64,000 bases of DNA, taken from positions 228,570,490-228,634,489 of the forward strand of contig NC_090319.1 of assembly GCF_040869045.1 (NCBI RefSeq), written 5' to 3'. The notes below the pieces were generated by a model. It had not been told where the DNA came from. It did not search any database and saw only the letters and a list, made by a program, of their open reading frames with translations. Position numbers and translations under genes: made by a program. Each line of letters opens with the position of its first letter. The first letter of the stretch is position 1. Source of the DNA: Eurosta solidaginis (lineage: Eukaryota > Arthropoda > Insecta > Diptera > Tephritidae). Shown piece after piece: positions 10,672 through 21,540 of the stretch.

Positions 10672-12191
10672 ATGTCTGTTCGTCACAGCAATGAAAATTT
10701 GCAACAACTTGGCAATCCGACTAGTGTGTGCAATATCTGCAACGAAGACATCGCGGAAGAAAATCTTCCGGTAACCCCGTGTCAACACCATTTCCATAGG
10801 TCTTGTATTACCGACTGGTTAACTGTAAACGATGCTTGCCCTATCTGTCGGATCGGTTGTGATACCCAATCCCTAAAGAGTTTTGCTGAACAGGAACAAC
10901 AAGAAGTGTATACTGCACAAGGCGCTAGGCCGAAAGAAACCTCACATGATCACTTTCTTCGGTCAAGAGGAGCCCATAATAGTTCATTAAGCTGGACGTC
11001 AAACAACAATCGTGGAAGAGGTCGCGGCACGAATTCCAATCACACTCCAAGGCGTAACAATTTTAGTGAGGGGATAAATCATAGTGGTATCCCAAATATA
11101 GTGCAGGAAAACTTTCGCGACTGTGAGCAACGGTTTGGAATGCAGATGCAAGGGGAGATAAATCGATTAGTTGCAGATTCGCTGGACTCTTATTTTAGGG
11201 AAATGAAACTAGCAGAAACCCGCAACGCTGTCGAGGTACCTGCTAGAACGAATCGATCAGGTGTTCGTAGCACGGATGAATGTAATGGAGAACATGAAGT
11301 ATTACGTAATTCAGGGCGGGTACGTGAGGAGTCTGGAATAGTATCGCAATCTATCGCTTGCAAAATAATTTCGGGTTGGAAACTTATATTTGATGGGTCC
11401 CTTAATAGCGTTCCTGTAGACGAATTTATATACAGGATGCGCTTACAAATTCTACCTTGAGGGGTGATTATAATTCACTTTGCCAGAATGTCCACATGCT
11501 GTTCGAGGGCAAAGCCAAACGGTGGTTTTGGCGTTACCATCATACAGTGGGAGAATTAGACTGGTCGGATATATGTGAAGATTTACGTAGGCACTTTAAA
11601 GATTTTCGTTCAGATTTCGAAATCAAAGAATCCATTCTTAGAATGAAACAAAAAGTTGGGGAGTATTTTGGAATTTATTTAGACCATATTTTGTCAAAAG
11701 CAGACAGTTTAAGACGTCCATTATCGGAACGAGAGTTGGTAGAAATCGTATTGAGAAATTTACAACCTGATATACGATTGGAACTTTTACATTTAGATCT
11801 TAACAATATTTCTGATCTCCAAAAGGCATGTAGAAAGAGGGAGAACTTGGTAGCTGAATTACAAAACAAGTTGCCAGTCCAACGATCGAATATGCAGGCA
11901 CGTAGGAACGTTTCAGAATTGGTTGTTGAGAGTTCAAGTAAGGAGGTAATGTGTGAAGCTGTGCATGGTCATGGACAAATGGGTGAGAAGACTTGCTGGA
12001 ATTGCGACCAGGCTGGGCACAACTACAAGAGCTGTATTAAGCCACGTCGGGTTTTCTGCTACGGTTGCGGCTTAATAGCATTTTTCTCACCAAATTGCCC
12101 GCGGTTTAATGATCCGGGAAACGGTTTAACGAACCGGGATGTCAGTAAACAGCTCAGACATCCCTTCAAAAAGCCAGATGCGATAAACTAG
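10672..12191 (+). pseudogene. Gypsy Gag with N-terminal RING-H2 finger
   Basis: Translation probably starts at the ATG at 10672. Residues 20-59 form a canonical RING-H2 finger with spacing C-x2-C-x13-C-x1-H-x2-H-x2-C-x10-C-x2-C (C20, C23, C37, H39, H42, C45, C56, C59). RING-H2 fingers usually bind E2 ubiquitin-conjugating enzymes, so an E3-like role is possible but inferred. An RG-rich stretch (RGRGRG) follows near residue 118. The capsid-like part (GDYNSLCQN, FEGKAKRWFWRY) is in another frame after a one-base shift near 11440. The C-terminus has one normal CCHC knuckle (CWNCDQAGHNYKSC) and one in which the histidine is Phe (CYGCGLIAFFSPNC). Pol follows downstream. Confidence 0.85.
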
Positions 12192-14392
12192 AAGACAAGG
12201 TTTCTGTCCTGAAGAACCCAAACACAGACTTAAAACACATTTACATACCCAAACCCTCTTCTAAGGTACCTTTCCATGAGCGAATGCGTGCATACCAGGA
12301 TGTACGAGAAAATATTTTCCAAATATCACGGCCAGCCGAAAGCAAGACAGTATTGGGCTAAAATCAAACAAAAACAGATTCAACTAAATTCTATTTCAAC
12401 AATTTTTCACAAGGCGAATGATATTCGACCATACGCTTCTATAACAATTTTAGGTAATAGTCAGGACTGCTAGATTCAGGAGCTTCAGTAAGTTGCCTGG
12501 GGGGAAACTTTGCTAGGGAGGTTTTAAAGAAAAATTTAGACATCAAAAATCTACAAACAAGTATAAGCACAGCTGATGGTTCGAAGCAGGAAGTGGCTGG
12601 ACTTATATGTTTCGATGTAACCTACAAAGGCGAAACACGAGCTATCGAATTTTATGTGATTCCTTCTTTGACTCAGGATATTTATTTAGGTGTCAATTTT
12701 TGGAAAGCTTTTGGAATTGCTCCTAATATTATAATCAAGATTAGTATATCCGCACAAGACTCAACCTCGCTTAATTTGAGTATAGACCAAGAAAAGCGAC
12801 TACAAAATGCAATTCTCTGTTTTCCAAATTTTGAAACAAAAGGGTTAGGAAAAACTTCATTGGCCGAGCATGTAATCGATGTGGGCGACGCAGAACCACT
12901 TAAGCAGCGACATTTCCCTATATCACCTGCAGTCGAGAAGTTGGTGTGTGAGGAAATTGACCGAATGCTGTCCCTAGGAGTCATTGAAGAGTCTAATGGT
13001 CCTTGGTCATCCCCAGTCGTACTGGTTCGCAAACCGGGGAAAGTACGATTGTGTTTAGATAGTCGAAAGGTGAATGTAGTAACAGTAAAGGATGAGTATC
13101 CACTTCCAAACATAGAAAGGATATTGTCTAGACTTCCACGAGCAGAATTCATCTCCAGTTTGGATTTAAAAAACGCCTTTTCGCAAATTCCACTGGAAAT
13201 GAATTCTCGCGAAAAAACCGCATTTACAGTACCAAACAGACCACTGTACCAATACACTGTAATGCCGTTCGGTCTATGCAATGCTCCCCAGACCATGTGT
13301 CGGTTGATGGACCGCGTAATTCCCTTTCATCTAAAGGAAAAAGTTTTCGTCTATCTGGATGACTGTTGGTTTCGGAAGATTTTCACTCGCATCTACAATT
13401 ATTGAGGGAAGTTGCCGCTCATATTCGTAAAGCAGATCTTACAATAAATGTAGCTAAAAATAATTTTGTTTAACAGAGCTACGTTACCTAGGATATGTCG
13501 TTGGATCAGGAACCTTGAAAACTGACCCAGAAAAGGTTTCCGCAATAGCCAACTACCCTGTACCGAAAACGGTGAAACAGCTACGTATGTTTCTTGGTAT
13601 GGCGGGTTGGTATCGTAGGTTTATAGCCAACTTTGTTGAAGTTACACACCCACTACCGAGCTTTTAAAGAAATACAAGGCATTCGATTGGTCAGAAGAAG
13701 CACAAAGGTCCTTTGATTTGATAAAAACCCGGTTAACAACTGCTCCATTTCTAGCCAATCCCGATTTTCAAAAACCATTTTTAATACAGTGCGATGCAAG
13801 TTTGCATGGTGCAGGCGCCGTGCTTGCACAGAAAAATGATGCGTACGAAGAAATACCCATAGCATACATGTCTCAAAAGTTAAATAGAGCGCAACAAAAT
13901 TATTCGGTTACGGAAAGGGAATGTCTGGCGGCGGTGTTAGCTATCAAACAATTTAGAGCGTACGTAGAAGGTCAGGTCTTTACGATTATCAGGGATCATG
14001 CAAGTCTGCGCTGGCTGATGAATCAAAGTTATCTCAGCGGACGGTTAGTGCGCTGGGCATTAAAATTTCAGGGCTATGACTTTAAAATCGAGCAACGTAA
14101 AGGCAGTGCTAATGTGGTTCCAGATGTGTTATCACGAATGTATTCCGATGATAAATTGGCGTCGTCCTTGTCAGTTGACTACTTGCCTGATATAGATCTT
14201 GCTTCGAAAGCATTCGACGAGCCTGAGTACATAAATATGAAAGACAATTTGCTCGCAAAAGCTGAAAAAGTTCCTGATTTTAAACTCATTGACAAATTTA
14301 TTTACCACCGTAATGATCCAGGTGATCCAGAAAAAGAAGATGCGGCTTGGAAGCTTTTCGTTGCCACATCGTTGCGTAAAGACGTTATTTAA
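12192..14392 (+). pseudogene. Gypsy protease, reverse transcriptase and RNase H
   Basis: Pol of the RING-Gag element. The retropepsin active site LLDSGASVS starts at 12467, out of frame with the preceding fragment. The RT fingers and palm follow to 13405 (WSSPVVLVRKPGKVRLCLD, SSLDLKNAFSQIPL, MPFGLCNAPQ) with catalytic YLDD at 13352-13363. A frameshift comes just after YLDD, and the thumb region (FLGMAGWYRRFI) contains further stops to about 13670. RNase H at 13718-14150 is uninterrupted (IQCDASLHGAGAVLAQ, TERECLAAVLAIKQFRAY, DHASLRWL, PDVLSR). At least three frame breaks exclude activity. Confidence 0.9.
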
Positions 14393-14673
14393 AATGCCCA
14401 CGATGCTCCAACAAGCGCGCATGGGTGAATATCAAAAACGATTGAAAGAATTCGGCGATACCTGTATTGGCCAGAACTGGTTAAAGATGTGAGGTTGTAC
14501 GTTTCCAATTGTGAGGTATGCAAAACAAAAAGGCATCCCATAAAAGTTTTACGTCCACCGATGGGAAAAGTATACCACCTGAAAGAATTTTTCAAAAACT
14601 ATATATAGATTTGATAGGTCCATTTCCTAGGTCAAAAAACGGTAACATAGGAATATTCATTGTGCTAGATAAT
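14393..14673 (+). pseudogene. Gypsy integrase, N-terminal part before insertion
   Basis: Contains the zinc-binding region (YVSNCEVCKTK) in broken frames and the start of the catalytic core with the first Asp (LYIDLIGPFPRSK). It stops at 14673, where a Harbinger-type element interrupts the codon series, and resumes at 15674. Confidence 0.85.
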
Positions 14674-15673
14674 CAGGGCTGTCATGGAATCCAATTGTTG
14701 TCGGAATCAGATTTAAAAACGACAAAATAATTACTTTGGTGTCATGAAATCCAATGTTATCGGTTTAATATTCGAATTGGAATTAGTGTCGGTTTTAGGT
14801 GTCACAGAATCCGATAATATCGGTTTTGCTATCGGAAACAATCCAATCAGTTAAATGCTGTTGGATTTAATTTTTTCATAGTTGTATTCTCTTGCAGTTG
14901 AGTATTTTCTATAAATGTAAGTCAATAAAAGTTTACTTTATTAAAATAAATGTAAATTTACATATATTTTCATTCTTAATAGGGGAAAACATAAAAATTC
15001 AACGCAAAACAGTATTTTGACTGAATCTATGGATAAACATCCAGATATTCCGAAGGGTTTCATGAAGCACATCATATAAAATCGTTGACACCGTGCTTCT
15101 ACCCACACTCATGCTAACTGATCTTTGATAGGGTCCTTCAGCTAAAAATCGAAACGTAGCTGCTAGTTGCAGCACTGGCAGAACTTTCGAGCGAGTTACG
15201 CATTCTTCAATGGTGTCCAATACCATTCGGAAAGCCTCTTTGCTTATGCGATAGTATGCAATGTAACTGCAAATACACTATACATATCTAGAAACCCACA
15301 TTAAGAAACAGTTTTAATTACGCTCTCTCTAGAAAATCCAATGGATTGCTGCGATCTCTCCAAATTTTCCTTTTGACCTTCTAGCAACTTTCTTCTTCCA
15401 ATAATATAAATGCTACAACTGCTGATGCTATTTTGATGTCAATCAATTTGTTTATTGCTGTTTAAATGCACAAAACAACTATTTTATAAAATTTTACCAA
15501 AAAAAATTAACATCAAAATTGCCGGTGCACCGCAAAACAGCTGATTCGAACATCGGTTTTATTTACATTCGAAAAGAGCAAAACCAATACGGTTTTATGA
15601 CACCAATTTAAATCAATATTGGTTTGTAATTCCAACAAAACGCAAAACCGACTTGGATTACATGACAGCCCTG
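14674..15673. mobile_element. PIF/Harbinger-like element, 1000 bp, in Gypsy integrase
   Basis: Ends in inverted repeats beginning CAGGGCTGTCATG (left 14674, right end 15673) and is flanked by AAT at 14671-14673 and 15674-15676, a 3-bp target duplication as in PIF/Harbinger. Subterminal GGTGTCAT/GGTTTT motifs recur near both ends. It carries a short transposase remnant on the minus strand and so is probably an internally deleted, non-autonomous copy. Confidence 0.85.
14999..15226 (-). pseudogene. Harbinger (HARBI1-like) transposase fragment
   Basis: A 75-codon remnant with the helical N-terminal motif of Harbinger nucleases: VTRSKVLPVLQLAATFRFLA, then YQRSVSMSVGRSTVS. The DDE catalytic part is absent, so it cannot act alone. 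It lies centrally in the 1000-bp inserted element. Similarity to HARBI1-type proteins is recognised from the pattern; a profile search would confirm it. Confidence 0.7.
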
Positions 15674-16238
15674 AATGTATCCAAATTTACGTTTCTTTGC
15701 CCTTTGAAAAAATTTAACACAACGCCTATAATACATTTTTTGAAGGTTAATGTATTTGATGTTTTTGAAGTGCCTGAATATATTGTAAGCGACAATGGCA
15801 GTCAGTTTAGAGCCAAGGAGTTTATATATATTCCCCGCAGAGTAATTCCTCAGAAAGGGTAAATCGTTCCATTAATGCTGCGCTGAGGGCATATATCGAA
15901 AAGGATCAGCGGGAATGGGATTGCCATCTAAGTAGCATCAACGCAGCTCTACGCAATTCAGTGCACAAATCTACCGGCTAAAGCCCCTATTTTGTCGTTT
16001 TCGGTCAGCATATGGTTACACATGGGGATGATTACAACCTTCTGCGCAGTATAGGCATGACATCGGAAGGCATTGTAGAGCTATGGCTCGTTTTGATAAC
16101 CTTTTTTCTGTCCGAGACAAGGTACGAAGTAATTTGCACAAAGCCTTCGAACGGAACGAACACCAGTACAACTTAAGACCTCGGGAAATTAAATACGTAG
16201 CTGGACAAGAAGTACTCCATAGGAACTTTGCTCAGAGT
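15674..16238 (+). pseudogene. Gypsy integrase, core and C-terminal part after insertion
   Basis: Continues the integrase directly after the inserted element: SKFTFLCPLKKF, the second catalytic Asp in VSDNGSQF, the Glu in SERVNRS in another frame after a small deletion near 15830, then an in-frame stop near 15980. The C-terminal linker (YNLRPREIKYVAGQEV, NFAQSN) matches the fragment at 740-840. Similarity stops at about 16238, where BEL/Pao sequence begins in the same frame. Confidence 0.85.
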
Positions 16239-17683
16239 AATATGTTCTGCGCAGAAACCGATTGCAAAATAATTTTACCCACGGCTACCGTCCCGGTAGA
16301 ACATAGAGGGGAGATTTTCAAACTTAGAGCTCTCGTAGATCAAGGATCTGAAGGAAGCTTTATTTCCACAAGAGCCCAAGACAGGATCAGACTCCTTTAT
16401 AAACCCTCTTAAGTTTGAAATATCTGGCATGGGAGGGAAAGTAGTTCAAACCTCCAACAAACTGTGTTCCCTGACCCTAGTTTCCGCCGATATGCAGCCA
16501 AAATAAATTCGGAAGCAATAGTATTACCGCAGCTGGCGAAAATGCTCCCCAACTTCCAACTCACCAATGAACTACAAACGAAATGAGCGCACCTTAACCT
16601 CGAGGATTCGAATTGTCACTCTCCATCCCAAATAGACCTTGTTCTAGGTAATGACATAATCCCCCAAATAATTAAAGAAGGCGTCGGAAAGCTCTCACCC
16701 CACCTGTTATCTCAGAACACGATATTTGGATGGATCATCAGCGCCAAGACGCCCGTCGAAGTATCCTCCTACTCTATACAAGTGTCCGAGGTAACGTATA
16801 ACGAACTAAGCTCCCTACTCCGAAAGTTTTGGGAATTGGAAGAAATACCCAGCTTCAATGACAAAACTCCTGAAGATGAGTTTTGTGAAAATTATTACAC
16901 AGCCACAACTACGCGCGTGGATAATGGACGTTATGTGGTCAGGCTCCCCTTTAAGCCTAGCTTCCCTGACGCGATCCCATTATCAAATTCACGCCCCTCG
17001 GCCCTCAGCCAATTTTTATGGATGGAGAAAACTCTCCCAAGAAGAGGAAATCTAAAGGAACTATATGATAATGTAGTAGAAGAATACATCACGAAACGGG
17101 CTACCATGAAAAATTCAACGAAGGCAAATGCGCCTGGTTTTATCTCCCCCGTCATGCGGTTATAAAACCCGAGAAAAAAACCACAAAGGTAAGGGTCGTA
17201 TTTAACGCCTCTAAAAAATCGGCATCAAGATATTCTCTTAATGATGTTCTCTATACCGGACCTACCCTCCAACCGGATCTGATGCTCCTTATTCTCAAAT
17301 GGAGGACATACTAGTTTGTTTTCAACGGAGACGTAGAATAAATGTATCGTGAAATCGTAATGCACGAAGACGACAGAGACTATCAGAGGATCGTCTTTCG
17401 CTCGTCTCCGAGCGACCCCATAAAAGATTATCGTCTGAAAACAGTTACATTTGGTGTGAACTGTGCCCTCTACCTCTCCATACGTACCCTTCACCAACTG
17501 ACCAAAGATGTAGAAGAAACTTTCCCCAAAGCCGTCCCTGTCTTGACCAAAGAAACGTATGTAGATGACATTCTCTCTGGTAGCCATGACATTCTCTCGG
17601 CTGAAGAGTCTCTCTCTCAAGTTATTCAAGCGCTCGTTTTAGCAGGATTCCCATTCCGAAAAATAACGGCCAACCACTGCTAG
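16239..17683 (+). pseudogene. BEL/Pao protease and reverse transcriptase (plus strand)
   Basis: Starts abruptly after the Gypsy integrase. The protease shows FKLRALVDQGSEGSFI with the normal DQGS active site and GMGGKVV, then decays through stops between 16412 and 16780. The linker region (FWELEEIPSF, GRYVVRLPFKPSFP) is open at 16782-17165. RT palm motifs follow (VVFNASKKSA, FNGDVE, MYREIVMHEDD) with stops near 17311 and 17338, then an open stretch with YVDDILSGSHD at 17558 onward. Similarity ends at 17683; thumb and RNase H are deleted. It resembles the minus-strand copy at 4.6-6.7 kb but is clearly diverged. Confidence 0.9.
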
Positions 17684-17689
17684 TATTCT

Positions 17690-18523
17690 AAAAGATATCG
17701 CCGTTTTTGTCTGTTTCTCTACAAAAGCTGTCCACCTTGAGTTGTGCTCTGATCTAGCAACTAACGCTTTCCTCGCAGCGTTCGCTCGCTTCGTCGGACG
17801 TCGCGGATATCAAGCGAAAATGATGAGCGCTAATGGCAAAACGTTTATAGGAGCTAAAAGGGCACCGAAAAGGAATTTGTCGACTTGCTGGAAACTGCCT
17901 CCCAAGAAGTCATCCAGAAATACTCCCCTCAAGGTATTAATTGGCAGTTTATTCCCCCTGGTGCTCCACATATTGGTGGTCTGTGGGAGGCCGCAGTGAA
18001 AAGTTTTAAATTCTATTTTAAAAGGACTGCAGGAACTCATAACTTCACTTTTGAGGAATTCACTACTCTCATAGTGAGGATAGAAGCCGTCTTAAGCTCT
18101 CGCCCGATTTCGCCTCTATCTCAAGGCCCTTCTGAATTCACTGCTCTCACCCCCGGCCAATTCCTCAGAGGCTGTCCTCTCCTGGCCATCGCGGAAGTGG
18201 ATCATGCAGATTTGCCCCTTATGAACCGTTGGGAAAGGGTAAAAACATCCATCACCAATTTACCAAAAGATGGAAAGAAGATTACCTAAAATATTTGCAG
18301 AAAAGGCAAAAGTAGAAAAATCCACAAACGGAACCCAAAGTCGGTGAATGCGTTTGTATTCCCGACGACTCACTCCCCCCGACTGAGTGGCGCCTAGGAC
18401 GCATTGAAAAATTATATCCAGAGCCAGATAGTCATATACCCGTTTTTGACGTTCGCACCCAAACCGGCACCCTCAAACGCCCACTCGTAAAACTATGTTT
18501 CCTCCCTCATAACGAAACCTAGA
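17690..18523 (+). pseudogene. BEL/Pao integrase, core and C-terminal domain
   Basis: The core begins with VCFSTKAVHLELCSDL at about 17708, contains a damaged middle with a frame change near 17870, and then the Pao-type signature PPGAPHIGGLWEAAVKSFK. The C-terminal domain follows (LTPGQFLRGCPL, then in another frame TEWRLGRIEKLYP and RPLVKLCFL). The preceding RT runs almost directly into the core, showing that RNase H and the integrase zinc region were deleted. Non-functional. Confidence 0.88.
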
Positions 18524-18692
18524 TAGAGCAAGCAAGGAAAACCCACCAAGTTACCACTGAACCATCTCTGTCCGCTTCTACCACATCACCGTCACTCCTA
18601 TGTCGTATTTCGCAACATAATGCCAACTGAAACTCCCGGAATTAACACTTCTCTCACCTAAAATATCTTTACAACTGTCATTTCAGATTGTC

Positions 18693-19283
18693 ATGGATCG
18701 CGCTCCGCAACCGGCACCACGACATTCTCTGCGGTCGGAAGTTGTCGCGCGTAAATCGCCACTGCAAACCGACTTTAGACGATGCCGCATATGCAAACGC
18801 AACCACGCCCTTCGAAATTGCAGTATATTCAAGAAGATGAAGCCGCCACAACAATGAATACTCACGAGGGCGCTTAAGTTTTGCTTGAATTGTTTGGCGC
18901 TATCACACGCAAGAGATGAATGCAGCTCACACGATCGCTGTCGAACTTGCGGCTTACGACATCACTCCCTGCTGCATAGACGGGATGCAACCCCGAGCAT
19001 TCCACGGTATACCCAGGCACCCCTGCCTGATCGCCAAATAGTACCACCTCAGGTACCCTCTGCCCCCACCGTGCGGCCCCGTTCTCGCCCAGCTACCTTT
19101 CGGTCTCGTCCAGCTACCGACGCACCACCGCCAGCATCTATTACTGCTCGACGCACCGTTCGGTGCACTGATCAAGGGCTGCAGACTGCCACCTTCAGGG
19201 GAAAGGTGTTAGACCTCCTCGTACGGGATGCTATACGGACTCTTCAAGAGCTGCAAGAGGCTCTAGGCGCTGAACGCGCCTAG
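18693..19283 (+). pseudogene. BEL/Pao third ORF: zinc-knuckle protein
   Basis: An ORF downstream of pol, in the position env occupies in retroviruses. An acceptor-like TTTCAG precedes its ATG at 18693, suggesting expression from a spliced RNA. Residues about 28-40 form CRICKRNHALRNC (C-x2-C-x3-H-x4-C), followed by CLNCLALSHARDEC (C-x2-C-x4-H-x4-C) and a CRTCGLRHHSLLH cluster. The rest is Pro/Arg/Ala-rich and ends in a short helix. One in-frame TGA at 18855-18857 interrupts it; otherwise the frame is continuous. I recall such knuckle proteins as common in insect BEL/Pao elements; the function is not established here. Confidence 0.75.
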
Positions 19284-19560
19284 GGCGGGGACGATGTTTG
19301 AGTGACTGTCGTAGTCGTCACCAACCAACCCCTTTATTTTGTACAAATTAGCCTTAAGAATCCTGAATTGTAAATTGAAGGTCTAATTTATACAAAGATT
19401 GAATTAGCTATACGCTCCAATATGTATTTTATTACATATTTTCTATTGCATTTAAACTTATATGAATTACTTTATGAATTATTTAAACTCACATTAGTGC
19501 TTTATAACACTTTATACTTCACCTCTCTGGCAACCCCAACAATGGGTTGACAGATGTGAA

Positions 19561-20664
19561 TATGTATATGGGGTATTCCATCCCATTTCGACCAATTTTG
19601 AACCCGACCCCTTTAGAATTGGCTGAAAGTTTTTCTTCTTTTTCAGAATTTTTTCATCCAACTCAAAAAAAAAAGTTATGAATTTTTAAAAAAACTTCGT
19701 TTTTGTTTTCAAAATGCTATAACTTTTTCAAAAATTGACCGTTTGGGATCTTTTTTTTTGTAATTTGTTTTTAAATGTACTTTTCGGAAAAAATACAAAA
19801 AAAATTTTAAAGTTTTTTTTTTTGTAATTTTTCAGTTTTTCGAGATTTTTCGAATTTCACCATTTTTTTTTTTTCTCATAACAAACTTCAATCAATTCTG
19901 CAATCATGCCCACTAATCCTGGAGTGGGCCGATGATTTTTTTTTATTTAATGGAAAAAAAAAACTTTAAAAATGTTTATGTATTTTTTCCGAAAAGTACA
20001 TTTAAAAACAAATTTAAAAAAAAAAAAAGATCCCAAACGGTAAATTTTTGAAAAAGTTATAGCATTTTGAAAACAAAAACGGTGTCCAATTCAAAATAAG
20101 TTATGAATTAAAAAAAAAAACGGTGTTTTTTTCAAAATGCTATAACTTTTTCAAAAATTGACCGTTTGGGATCTTTTTTTTTAAATTTGTTTTTAAATGT
20201 ACTTTTCGGAAAAAATACAAAAAAATTAAAAAATTTTTTTTTTTCAATTAAAGAAAAAAAATCATCGGCCCACTCCGGGATTAGTGGGGATGATTGCAGA
20301 ATTGATTGAAGTTTTTTATGAGAAAAAAAAATGGCGAAATTCGAAAAATCTCAAAAAACTGAAAAATTACAAAAAAAAACTTTAAAATTTTTTTTGTATT
20401 TTTTCCGAAAAGTACATTTAAAAACAAATTTAAAAAAAAAAAGATCCCAAACGGTCAATTTTTGAAAAAGTTGTAGCATTTTGAAAACAAAAATGGTGTT
20501 TTTTTAAAAATTCATAACTTTTTTTGAGTTGGATGAAAAAATTTGAAAAAATTCTGAAAAACGTCTTTCGTAAGCTAGAAAAAGAAGAAAAACTTTCAGC
20601 CAATTCTAAAGGGGTCGGGTTCAAAATTGGTCGAAATGGGATGGAATACCCCATATACATATAT
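19561..20664. repeat. 1.1-kb nested inverted repeat (foldback element)
   Basis: Starts TATGTATATGGGGTATTCC and ends with its complement at about 20661, pairing across the whole length. Inside, a block containing ATAACTTTTTCAAAAATTG occurs as forward (about 19717), reverse (about 20030), forward (about 20139) and reverse (about 20441) copies. The structure is therefore two hairpins in tandem within a larger hairpin. No convincing ORF; the apparent ones are low-complexity K/F-rich translations. Confidence 0.9.
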
Positions 20665-20947
20665 TGTTTGTTGACATTTCTTTTTTATTCATTCGAAATT
20701 TTTGATTATCGCGGAGTGATACGAGCTTCGTAGAACCTCTTTTATAATTTAATTGAAATAACTTAAGAAACTTACAATTCAGTGAAGTATTCCCTAAAGT
20801 AAATAAGTACATACAAGTTTTCATTTTTTTTCGAGGAAAGTTGTGTTGAATTTTCCACACACAAGTTTTTCTTGCTTCGGCAGAACATTTACTAAAATTG
20901 TGAAAATAGAATTCCATTCCATCCCAAAAACTATTATCTAGTTAAAC

Positions 20948-21157
20948 TTGTGCAAAGCTCCGCAACTAAACACTTCAGAACACACTAAGCACCGCCACAG
21001 CTTCATCGCCATCACCGCTGCTGTATCATCGACACCATCACGAAAGCGCCATCCGATTGCCACCACTTCATCGCCATCCCCGCCGCTGTATCACCATCAC
21101 CACATCATTGGCCATTACCGCCCATTCGCAGCAGGAGTACCTATACAACAGGTGAGC
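20948..21157 (+). promoter_or_regulatory. Leader-like exon ending in a splice donor
   Basis: A CA- and CATCGCCATC-rich stretch, compositionally unlike its surroundings, ends at GCAACAG-type sequence followed by GTGAGC at 21152-21157. If this is the R/U5 part of the LTR, the donor could pair with the acceptor before the zinc-knuckle ORF at 18.69 kb in a full element. This is inferred from arrangement only. Confidence 0.4.
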
Positions 21158-21540
21158 GGTATAGTACCCATCCCTTAACTAACTCCCAAGAATAAAAGTA
21201 CATATACTTAATTATAGAATATCAATATTCAAAACAAAAAATTACTTAAATTTTATTTTTCTCTGGTTCGCTTGTAAAAACTAACATAACTTTGGATTTC
21301 TCCTCGAGCAAAGAGTCACCCATAAGGCAAAATCTTTTTCAAACACGAAGAAGTAGGGGCTTATTACGTAAATCGATTCGAAAAATAATTTTCACATATT
21401 TTGTATTACCTATCTCTACTTTAGAATTTGACACTCTACTTTCGCATACTTCTTTTACTTACGGGGTTTTTAATTATCGAACTCGAATTTTACTGTCAAA
21501 TCCATGCGAATTACGCAAATTATATTCTATTACTTTTTAT
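21158..21540. other. AT-rich spacer, no gene seen
   Basis: Short overlapping ORFs occur but show no family motif or coding bias. Nothing else is recognised. Confidence 0.5.

Larger units (their letters stand above)
19295..21290 (+). mobile_element. Probable 3' LTR of the plus-strand BEL/Pao, with insertion
   Basis: GGGCGGGGACGA just before 19295 looks like a polypurine tract, and TGTTTGAGTG at 19295 would start the LTR. The right edge is unknown, since no 5' LTR survives. The palindrome at 19561-20664 interrupts this region. Later DNA (20.7-21.3 kb) contains a leader-like exon with a splice donor. Confidence 0.4.

Noticed and set aside
12682..13296. 204-codon minus-strand ORF
   Set aside because: Exact antisense of the Gypsy RT; Ser-rich shadow without domains.
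20430..20917. ORFs across the palindrome end
   Set aside because: Lys/Phe-rich translations of poly-A/poly-T stretches on both strands, mirror images of each other.
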